From contig DATKBT010000089.1 of assembly GCA_035546295.1 (NCBI GenBank), positions 1 through 26,765 on the forward strand: a DNA stretch of 26,765 bases. The letters run 5' to 3'. The notes under the pieces are model-generated. The model did not search any database, was not told the DNA's origin, and saw only the letters and a program-made list of their open reading frames with translations. A program made the position numbers and the translations under genes. The first letter of the stretch is position 1, and each line of letters opens with the position of its first letter. This document shows positions 21,163-26,765 of this stretch, in pieces. Source of the stretch: DATKBT01 sp035546295. Lineage in GTDB: Bacteria; Acidobacteriota; Thermoanaerobaculia; Multivoradales; Multivoraceae.

Positions 21163-21610
21163 GTTTGGTCGTTCAGTCAGGCCTTGGCAGCGGCGGGGCG
21201 CAGGAGTGCCGAGTGGCCGTCGAGAGCACACCCTGTCGCTGGAGCCGAACGCGCCGGGAGTCTACCAGCGACCGGGCTCGCCAGTCGCCGGGGACGTGAG
21301 AGGCTGCCGTCGCGCCGACACCACCTCTACGGGTCCGGCGCGGGCCGGTTTCGCCTCGGTCCACCGGGTCGGCTCCCCTTCCCTTCGCGCCGCATTCACC
21401 GACACCGGCCCCGGCACTCGCAGACGGTTCGCGAACGCGCCCAGAGCGCAGTGCGGCGCCCTCGCGCAGCGCCGGCAGCGCACCGCGTGCCGCCGCTCCG
21501 GAGTCCCGCCGCCCGAGCCGGTGCCCTCGGCCAAGCCCCGAATTCGCAGGTCGTTCTCCGACCCATCCCACCTGCGAGCCGACTCGCCTGTCCGAAGACT
21601 CGGAAGGCGG
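21163..21610. other. 448-bp intergenic region without a recognisable gene
   Basis: Open frames on both strands here are rich in Arg, Ala and Pro and match no family, as expected of random GC-rich DNA. A minus-strand TAGACT (21264-21259), about 110 nt before the lipoprotein ATG, is a possible -10 box; the same hexamer appears upstream of the nucleoside-permease-like gene. No terminator with a T-run follows the PQQ-type gene at 21611. Confidence 0.4.
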
Positions 21611-22957
21611 CTAGCCGCCGGCCTCCAGGCAGTAGAGGCTCTGCCTGCCCCTCAGCAGCAGCCGATCGCCGACCACCACCGGTGACGCGTCGAAGTTGTC
21701 GTCGAGGCTGTTCTCGGCGAGCACCTCGAGCTGGCGGCCGTGCTTCAGCACCGCCGCCCCGCCATCGCGACCGAGGAGGTAGACGCGGCCGGCGGCCCCC
21801 ACCGGCGAGGCGTAGATGTTGCGCACGGCGTCGAGCCGCTCCGGTCCGTAGAGCACCTCGCCGGACTCGGCCTCGACCGCGGTGAGCAGCCCGTTGTTGG
21901 ACTTGAGGAAGTAGAGGATCCCGTCGTAGAGCAGCGGCGACGGCACGTACGGCGTGTCGCGGTCGAGCGACCACAGGATCGCCTCGGTCCCGGTCACGTC
22001 TCCCTTCGCCTTGTCGAGGTCGACCGCGAGCGCGGTGTTGCCGCGAAAGCCGCTCATCATGTAGACCACGCCGTCGGCCGTGACCGGGCTCGGGATCGCG
22101 TTGAGCGTCATCCCCGGACCTTCCCAGATCAGCTCACCGGTGGCGAGGTCGTAGGAGCGGACCTTGCCGGTGGCGGCCGTGATCACCTGCTTGCTTCCGT
22201 CGTGCTCGACGATCAGCGGAGTGGTCCACGCCGTCATCTCGTCGCGGCTGGTCCGCCACTTCTCCTTGCCGGTCGCAGCGTCGAGCGCGACGATGAAGGA
22301 GTCCCCCTCGTGATCCCAGAGCACGACCAGGGTCCCGTCGGCGAGCGCCGGCGAGGAGCCCTCGCCGAAGCCGAGCCGGGTCGTCATGTCGCCGAGGTCG
22401 ACCTCCCACACCTTCTCGCCCTCGTGGGTGAATGCGTAGATCCCCTGCGAGCCGAAGGAGACGTAGACCCGCTCGGCGTCGACCACCGCCGAGTTGGAGG
22501 CGAAGGTGCCGTCCGGGTGGGTGCCCTCGTGCGGCTGCTCCTCGCGAGCCGTCCTCTCCCAGAGCAGCTTGCCGCTGTCGAGGTCGTAGGTCATGACCAC
22601 GAAACGGAAGACGTTCGACGGCGCCGCTCCGCGCGGCCGCCCACCCTGCGACGCCGCGGGCTCGGGAGCGGGCCGGTCACCGGCCTTGCCGGTGTCGACC
22701 GCCGTGGTCAGGAAGATCCGGTTCCCCCACACCGTGGGGGTCGAGGTGCCGAGGCCCGGGACCTCGACCTTCCAGCGGACGTTCTCGGTCTCGCTCCAGG
22801 TGACCGGGGGGTCGCCGTCGGCGCGGCCGGTGTGCGCTGGCCCGCGCCAGGACGGCCAGACATCGTCGTTGGCGCCCGCGCCGAGCACGTCGGCGCCCGC
22901 CAGGAGCAGAGAGAACACGGCGACGCGGGTTGAAGAACGTGGACGGTCCAGGGGCAT
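21611..22957 (-). CDS. PQQ-binding-like beta-propeller repeat protein, exported
   Basis: The product has 448 residues with an N-terminal signal sequence (residues about 1-28, ending LGAGAND). It starts WPSWRGPAHTGRADGDPPVTW, a common opening of PQQ-like propeller proteins. Successive blades carry the motif x-D-x-x-(S/T)-G-(K/E)-x-x-W: TYDLDSGKLLWERT, ALDAATGKEKWRTS and SYDLATGELIWEG, with a weaker one in AVEAESGEVLYG. Such proteins are periplasmic or extracellular beta-propellers, often of scaffold or unknown role. The catalytic residues of quinoprotein alcohol dehydrogenases are not evident, so PQQ use is not assumed. AAGGAG at 22969-22964 lies 6 nt from ATG 22957. The MBL-fold gene ends 95 bp upstream on the same strand and may be co-transcribed. 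Confidence 0.9.
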   Translation of the reverse strand: MPLDRPRSSTRVAVFSLLLAGADVLGAGANDDVWPSWRGPAHTGRADGDPPVTWSETENVRWKVEVPGLGTSTPTVWGNRIFLTTAVDTGKAGDRPAPEPAASQGGRPRGAAPSNVFRFVVMTYDLDSGKLLWERTAREEQPHEGTHPDGTFASNSAVVDAERVYVSFGSQGIYAFTHEGEKVWEVDLGDMTTRLGFGEGSSPALADGTLVVLWDHEGDSFIVALDAATGKEKWRTSRDEMTAWTTPLIVEHDGSKQVITAATGKVRSYDLATGELIWEGPGMTLNAIPSPVTADGVVYMMSGFRGNTALAVDLDKAKGDVTGTEAILWSLDRDTPYVPSPLLYDGILYFLKSNNGLLTAVEAESGEVLYGPERLDAVRNIYASPVGAAGRVYLLGRDGGAAVLKHGRQLEVLAENSLDDNFDASPVVVGDRLLLRGRQSLYCLEAGG

Positions 22958-23052
22958 CGTCGACTCCTTGTCGTTTGGAGGCTCGTCGCGATCGGCGACG
23001 AGGAGGCGGTTCGGATCGGCTCGGGCTGGAATCGCGGTCGGAGCCTAGGCTC

Positions 23053-23982
23053 TTACGAGAGCGAACGGTAGACGATCTCGGCCCAGCGCTCGGTGTTGAT
23101 GAAGCCCCAGGACCATCCGGCCCAGCGCTCCCCGAACCCGGCCGCCTTGACCTCGTCGAGCGTTTTGCCGCCGCTCTTCGCCTTCCTCACCTGGTCGATG
23201 GTGTCGACCAGCATCTCGTGGTAGGCGCGCAGATCGTCCATGGTCGACAGCGGCCCGTGGCCGGGGATCACCTCGACGTCGGCGGGGAGCTCCTCGAGCA
23301 ACCGGGCGATGTTGTCGCGCAGCCCCTCGACGCTGCCGCCGCTCGACAGGTCGACGAACGGGAAGCGGCCGCTGAAGAAGTCGTCGCCGAGGTGGACGAC
23401 GTTGCTGCCGGTGAAATGCACATAGCTGTCGCCGTCGGTGTGACCCGCGGGCAGGTGGACGACCCGGATCTCCTCGCCGTTGAAGTGGACGCTGATCCCG
23501 TCGTCGTAGGTGATGACCGGCAGCGCCTCCTCCGGCGCCGGGGGCGCCTCGCGCTCGCCGGTGGCGCCCGACATCAACCGCTTGCGCACGTTGGTGTGGG
23601 CGACGATCAGCGCCTCCCGCCCGAAGATCTCGTTGCCCCCGGTGTGATCGCCGTGCCAGTGGGTGTTGACCACCAGCTCGAGCTCCCCCGGCGAGATCGC
23701 TCGCAGCGCTGCCCGGATCTTGTCGACCAGCGGCGCGAACTGGTCGTCGACGATCAGGATGCCGTCGTCGCCGGCCGAGACGCCGATGTTGCCGCCGACG
23801 CCGGTGGAGAGCATGTGCACGGCGCCCGCGACCTTCTCGCTGGCGACCTCGACCTCGGAGAAGTCCCGCTGGGCGAGCGAGGGAGCGGCCAGACCGACCG
23901 AGAGGACGGCGGCGGCGAGCACGCTCGGCGTCGCGTGGGCGACGAAGGGGTGTCGGTGGGGACGGTGCGATCGCGTCGGCAT
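23053..23982 (-). CDS. Exported MBL-fold metallohydrolase
   Basis: The product has 309 residues with a signal peptide ending near AAPSLAQRD (residue 40). The metallo-beta-lactamase fold is complete: THWHGDHTGG supplies H108, H110, D112 and H113; LPAGHTDGD supplies H181; VHLGDDFF supplies D200; and IPGHGPL supplies H242. So both zinc sites are intact. The N-terminal VGGNIGVSAGDDGILIVDDQF is typical of the family's periplasmic glyoxalase-II-like members, found in many heterotrophs. The substrate is unknown; beta-lactam hydrolysis is not implied. GGAGGAG at 23994-23988 lies 5 nt from ATG 23982 and overlaps the stop codon of the upstream RibD-like gene (23996-23994), so translation of the two is probably coupled. 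Confidence 0.92.
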   Translation of the reverse strand: MPTRSHRPHRHPFVAHATPSVLAAAVLSVGLAAPSLAQRDFSEVEVASEKVAGAVHMLSTGVGGNIGVSAGDDGILIVDDQFAPLVDKIRAALRAISPGELELVVNTHWHGDHTGGNEIFGREALIVAHTNVRKRLMSGATGEREAPPAPEEALPVITYDDGISVHFNGEEIRVVHLPAGHTDGDSYVHFTGSNVVHLGDDFFSGRFPFVDLSSGGSVEGLRDNIARLLEELPADVEVIPGHGPLSTMDDLRAYHEMLVDTIDQVRKAKSGGKTLDEVKAAGFGERWAGWSWGFINTERWAEIVYRSLS

Positions 23983-23993
23983 GAGGTCTCCTC

Positions 23994-24935
23994 CTACGGC
24001 TCGTCCCGGGATGATACCGGAGGCGGGAGCGAGCCTGACGGAACGTCACCCGCTGACCGGCCGGCGCCGCGCGCGGTCCGGACGAACCGCTGGAACTGCC
24101 AGCCCCCGCTCGGCTCCTCCGCCACCCGCGGCGGCGAGCACGGCTCGAGCCAGGCGCGCAGATCCTCCTCGCTCACGAGCGGCGAACCGACGACCTCCTC
24201 GGGCGGCGTCCCGAGGAAGGTCGACAGCCAGAGCTCCTCCAGCTCGCGCAACCGGGGATCCCGGTAGAGGGCCCGCGCGGTGCTCGGCCCGGCCTCGACC
24301 GTGATGCGAGTCGCACCGCGCCGGCGCAGCGCATCGAGCGCGGCGACGAGCCCCGGCTCGCCGCTCGACGCCACCTCGATCCCGCGCGCCCTTGCGGCTT
24401 CTCCGAGATGACGCTCCCCCGCGATGCCGGTGACCAGGAGCGGGCTCACCCCCTCCCTCAGCCCCGGATGGTCGAGATCGAGATCGAGCCCGGAGCTCAG
24501 CACGGCGAGCCAAGGCGAGACCGCGCCCGGCGGCCGCGTCTCGCGCCAGCGCCGGTGCCGCCACTCCTCCAACGCGATCGCCGAGCGGCCGGGCCCGGCG
24601 AGCGACCAGCGGATCCCCGGCTCCGCGCGCAGGATCGCCCCGGTGGTGACGATCCCCTCGGCCCGAGCTCGGGCCGCGTTGAGCAGGAAGGAGTCGTGGT
24701 CGCTCTTCGGCGTGCGGCGCTCGATGCGCAGGACGCGGTGCATGCCGGCGGGGTCGCGCCAGGTGGCGACGACGTGCAGCACTCCGCAAGAAGAACGAGC
24801 CGATCCGCCGCCGACCTCCCGGTCGCCCGCATCGCCGAGCAGCACGTCCAGGGCGCGATCGACGTCGGCGGCAGTGAGGACCGAATCGAAGTCGACCCTG
24901 ACGGCGCGGTGACCGGCCTCGCCCGGCTTCAGCAC
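23994..24935 (-). CDS. RibD C-terminal domain/dihydrofolate-reductase-fold protein
   Basis: The 313-residue product carries the RibD_C pattern. LHVVATWRDPAGMHRVLRI is followed by SDHDSFLLNAARARAEGIVTTGAILRAEPG, matching the usual ...DxxxLxxxRxxADAIxxGxxTxxxxP region. The NADPH-domain segment TRITVEAGPSTARALY resembles xxVEGGPxLxxxxL. RibD_C-fold proteins reduce pterin- or pyrimidine-like substrates with NADPH; this member lacks a deaminase domain, so it is not a bifunctional RibD. Neither riboflavin nor folate genes are nearby. The start is taken as GTG 24935, because the frame opens there and the 11-bp array copies this GTGCTGA start. About 50 N-terminal residues are not recognisable; the true start could lie further in. 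Confidence 0.78.
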   Translation of the reverse strand: MLKPGEAGHRAVRVDFDSVLTAADVDRALDVLLGDAGDREVGGGSARSSCGVLHVVATWRDPAGMHRVLRIERRTPKSDHDSFLLNAARARAEGIVTTGAILRAEPGIRWSLAGPGRSAIALEEWRHRRWRETRPPGAVSPWLAVLSSGLDLDLDHPGLREGVSPLLVTGIAGERHLGEAARARGIEVASSGEPGLVAALDALRRRGATRITVEAGPSTARALYRDPRLRELEELWLSTFLGTPPEEVVGSPLVSEEDLRAWLEPCSPPRVAEEPSGGWQFQRFVRTARGAGRSAGDVPSGSLPPPVSSRDEP

Positions 24936-24964
24936 AGCCTCAGCACGGCCTCAGCACGGCCTCA
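24931..24964 (-). repeat. 11-bp tandem array duplicating a stop/start junction
   Basis: Read on the minus strand the units are TGAGGCCGTGC (24964-24954), TGAGGCCGTGC (24953-24943), TGAGGCTGTGC (24942-24932), then TGAAGCCGG entering the gene. The first TGA is the stop codon of the MFS gene and the last GTG (24935) is the start of the RibD-like gene. The GTGs at 24957 and 24946 open five-codon ORFs (GTGCTGAGGCCGTGCTGA and a close variant) whose TGA overlaps the next GTGCTGA. Confidence 0.85.
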
Positions 24965-26293
24965 GGCAGCGCCGTGGGCGACTTCGGGCTCGCCTTCGTC
25001 GCCGCGCTCGACCGGGATCGCCGGACCGCCTTCGACCGTCTCGTCGCGGAAGCCCACCGCGACGAAGATCGCGGTCGCCAGCCCGATCGCCGAGGTCGTC
25101 CACCAGAGCGGTGAATAATCGGCGAATCCACCTCCCGGCTGACCGAAGGCCCCCTCGATCCACTGCAGGAACGGAGCGGCGACCACCGGCCCGACGCCGA
25201 GGATGATGATCCCGAAGACGGTCTGCGCCGAGTGGCGGACGTCGGGGGTGGCGATGCGGTCGACGTAGATGAAGGCGGCGGCGAAGAAGCACGCGTAGCA
25301 GAGCCCGTGCAGCGCCTGCGACGAGACGATCAGCCACACCGGCAGCGCCTCGTTGGCGAAGATCGCGTAGCGGATGCAGTACGCCATCGCGCCGATCACG
25401 ATGACCCAGCGAAACCCGAGTCGGGTCAGCAGCCAGCCGGTCGCCACCATCACCGCGATCTCGGCGAACTGCCCGATCGTCATCGCCGGCCCGATCTGCG
25501 AGTCGCCCAGGCCGAGCGACGAGAAGAACGGCGCGGTCTGCATGAAGTAGACCTGGTGGATCACCGAGATCGGCAGCGCCGCCGCCACCAGCACGGCGAA
25601 CGAGCGCTTGCGCATCAGGCCGAACGCCTTCGAGAACGCGAGCGGCTCGACCGCGTCGGCCTTGGGCGGGGTCCTCGGCAGCAGGAAGCAGAAGGCGGCG
25701 TAGCCGAAGGCGACGACGCCGCTCGCGATCATCGAGTCGACCAGGCGGCCGGTCACGTTCTCGACCTCGACGCCGGTGTAGAACGGAGGCAGGGCCTGCA
25801 GCTCGACGTCGCGCAGCAGCCAGAACAAGGGGAAAAGCCAGCTCGCCGCGATCCAGCCGATCGTCCCCCACACCCGCACCGTCGGGAACTGCCGCTTGGG
25901 GTCGTCGAGATGGGCGAAGGCGACCGAGTTCGAGAGCGACAGGGTCGGCGCGAAGAGCACGGAGTAGAGCACCGACAGCAGCAGCCAGGCGCCGAAGGTG
26001 GTCTGGTAGGCGGTGACGATCTTGACCACTCCGCCGAGCAGCAGCAGCACAGCCAGGAACTTCTCGGCGGGGAAGTACCGATCGGCGATCTGGCCGGCGA
26101 CGAACGGCGCCGTGACCGCGCCGATCGACCCGCCGAGCCCGACGATCCAGCCGACCTGCCCGGCGGTGAAGCCGAGCCCGCCCTCGGCCGTGGGAGCCTG
26201 GAGGTAGCGAGCCAGGATCGGCAGCCAGACGCCCCACACGGCGTACTGGAGGAACATCATCACCGACAGCCGTGAGTAGAGCGCGGACTTCAT
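24962..26293 (-). CDS. MFS transporter, nucleoside:H+ symporter (NupG/XapB)-like
   Basis: The product has 443 residues from ATG 26293 with about 12 membrane segments. The start MKSALYSRLSVMMFLQYAVWGVWLPILARYL, the motif FTAGQVGWIVGLGGSIGAVTAPFVAGQIADRYF and QFPTVRVWGTIGWIAA are strongly characteristic of the NHS family, related to NupG and XapB. NHS members import nucleosides with protons, but many bacterial homologues are uncharacterised, so the substrate is tentative. ATG 26293 is preferred to the frame opening at 26443, because the first membrane helix begins about 10 residues after it and the upstream part is Pro/Arg-rich. The gene ends inside the 11-bp array, four bases before the first upstream GTG of the RibD-like gene. 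Confidence 0.9.
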   Translation of the reverse strand: MKSALYSRLSVMMFLQYAVWGVWLPILARYLQAPTAEGGLGFTAGQVGWIVGLGGSIGAVTAPFVAGQIADRYFPAEKFLAVLLLLGGVVKIVTAYQTTFGAWLLLSVLYSVLFAPTLSLSNSVAFAHLDDPKRQFPTVRVWGTIGWIAASWLFPLFWLLRDVELQALPPFYTGVEVENVTGRLVDSMIASGVVAFGYAAFCFLLPRTPPKADAVEPLAFSKAFGLMRKRSFAVLVAAALPISVIHQVYFMQTAPFFSSLGLGDSQIGPAMTIGQFAEIAVMVATGWLLTRLGFRWVIVIGAMAYCIRYAIFANEALPVWLIVSSQALHGLCYACFFAAAFIYVDRIATPDVRHSAQTVFGIIILGVGPVVAAPFLQWIEGAFGQPGGGFADYSPLWWTTSAIGLATAIFVAVGFRDETVEGGPAIPVERGDEGEPEVAHGAA

Positions 26294-26312
26294 CCCTGAG
26301 CTCCGAGGTGAT

Positions 26313-26414
26313 GGTCCGTCGACGCACGGACCGTCGACTCGTCGCGGCGCAGGAGACGCCGCGAGCGCGGGTCCGTTTCTCGTGGACGGAGGGTCGTGAA
26401 ACGGGTGCAGTCTA
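26313..26414 (-). promoter_or_regulatory. Leader hairpins and candidate -10 of the nucleoside-permease-like gene
   Basis: Two perfect inverted repeats lie in the 5' leader: GGTCCGT/ACGGACC (26313-26319/26326-26332) and TCGCGGCG/CGCCGCGA (26342-26349/26357-26364, 7-nt loop). Upstream on the minus strand, TAGACT (26414-26409) is a possible -10, giving a leader of about 110 nt. The hairpins could be operator or RNA structure; I recognise no riboswitch family. The remaining gap 26415-26538 shows nothing gene-like. Confidence 0.4.
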
Positions 26415-26538
26415 CCCCGCTCGCGCGTCAGGACGCGGTTCACGACGCCGGCCTGGCTCCAACGTCGACGGGCCGGCGCGCGCCAGGACGCAGAGGACGC
26501 AGGAGACGGGCGCCATCGCCGCCCGAGCCCGACCGCGG

Positions 26539-26765
26539 CTACCGGTTCTCGGGCTCGTCGGTCTCGGGCTCGTCGGTCTGAGAGCCGAGCGCCCCCGGCG
26601 GCAGCTTCAGGCTGCGCAGCAGCTCCCGCGCCTGCTCGAGCCGCTCGGCCGGGACCTCGATCTTGCCGCCATGGGTCGCCGGGTCGAAGGAGCCGCCGAA
26701 CGACTCCCCGGGGATGCTGTCCTGCCCATCGACCAGGAACGGGATCCCGGCCGCCCGCAGCGCCC
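26539..26765 (-). CDS. DUF2007-like protein, 3' part only
   Basis: The 75 C-terminal codons of a gene run in from the right edge. The translation ALRAAGIPFLVDGQDSIPG, then THGGKIEVPAERLEQARELL, matches the C-terminal half of DUF2007 (putative prokaryotic signal-transducing) domains: a glycine-isoleucine turn, a strand, and a final helix with ...EVPAExLExARELL. The tail TDEPETDEPENR is acidic and repetitive. The start lies outside the window. The stop TAG is at 26541-26539. The family call is tentative because only part is visible. Confidence 0.65.
   Translation of the reverse strand, partial: ALRAAGIPFLVDGQDSIPGESFGGSFDPATHGGKIEVPAERLEQARELLRSLKLPPGALGSQTDEPETDEPENR
26548..26577 (-). repeat. 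15-bp coding duplication in the DUF2007-like tail
   Basis: Two exact units CTCGGGCTCGTCGGT (26548-26562, 26563-26577, plus strand) encode the pentapeptide TDEPE twice, right before the stop codon. The period is a multiple of three, so the frame is kept. Confidence 0.9.

Noticed and set aside
21173..21571. Minus-strand open frame of 132 codons upstream of the lipoprotein gene
   Set aside because: Arg/Gly/Ala-rich with no motif, no ribosome binding site, and overlapping open frames on the other strand of equal quality.

Overview
This is a high-GC (about 70% by eye) bacterial chromosome segment. A lipobox lipoprotein, Sec-type signal peptides on presumably periplasmic enzymes and a TrkAH potassium uptake pair suggest a Gram-negative, heterotrophic organism. 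The gene mix (paired PYROXD2-like oxidoreductases, GcvT-family demethylase, Rieske oxygenase, paired acyl-CoA dehydrogenases, many orphan enzymes) would fit Acidobacteriota or a deltaproteobacterial-type lineage, but nothing in the sequence fixes the phylum. I see no tRNA, rRNA, CRISPR array, transposase or phage gene.

Layout. 198-3124 (+): a LemA protein followed by its usual partner, a DUF2207 membrane protein with a glycine-rich tail. 3181-6025 (+): trkA and trkH. 6026-6807: a long non-coding stretch holding copy 1 of a palindromic dispersed element, strong hairpins, a 13-bp inverted repeat, a promoter-like site with a compact RNA/terminator candidate, and a 22-bp tandem repeat. 6808-7266 (+): an orphan PTS EIIA-type protein. 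15013 down to 7366 (-): a run of an M24 peptidase homologue, a HIT protein, an IclR-HTH/GcvT fusion protein, two FAD oxidoreductases, an alpha/beta hydrolase, and the frameshifted stump of another FAD enzyme. The fusion gene, both FAD genes and the hydrolase overlap or abut within 4 nt and look like one operon. 15293-16657 (+): an MFS carrier divergent from that run. 16767-17891 (-): a Rieske oxygenase with a bridging glutamate, divergent from two acyl-CoA dehydrogenase genes (18015-20395, +). 20396-20707: hairpins and direct repeats between convergent genes. 20708-26293 (-): a lipoprotein, a PQQ-type beta-propeller protein, an MBL-fold hydrolase, a RibD-C-like reductase and a nucleoside-permease-like MFS protein. 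26539 to the end (-): the 3' end of a DUF2007-like gene.

How the genes may work together. The most distinctive locus is 7660-13277. A DNA-binding IclR winged helix is fused to a tetrahydrofolate-type demethylase fold, translationally coupled to two flavoproteins and a hydrolase. With a nearby Rieske oxygenase of the quaternary-amine type and an MFS carrier, the region may process methylated (N-, S- or O-methyl) compounds. That is inference from family membership and linkage; no substrate can be read from the sequence.

A second theme is short tandem duplication at gene edges. Arrays with 11-17 bp units sit at starts, stops or C-termini of at least eight genes. In two cases (M24 gene, RibD-like gene) the repeat unit carries the start codon itself, creating a chain of minimal upstream ORFs whose stop codons overlap the next start.
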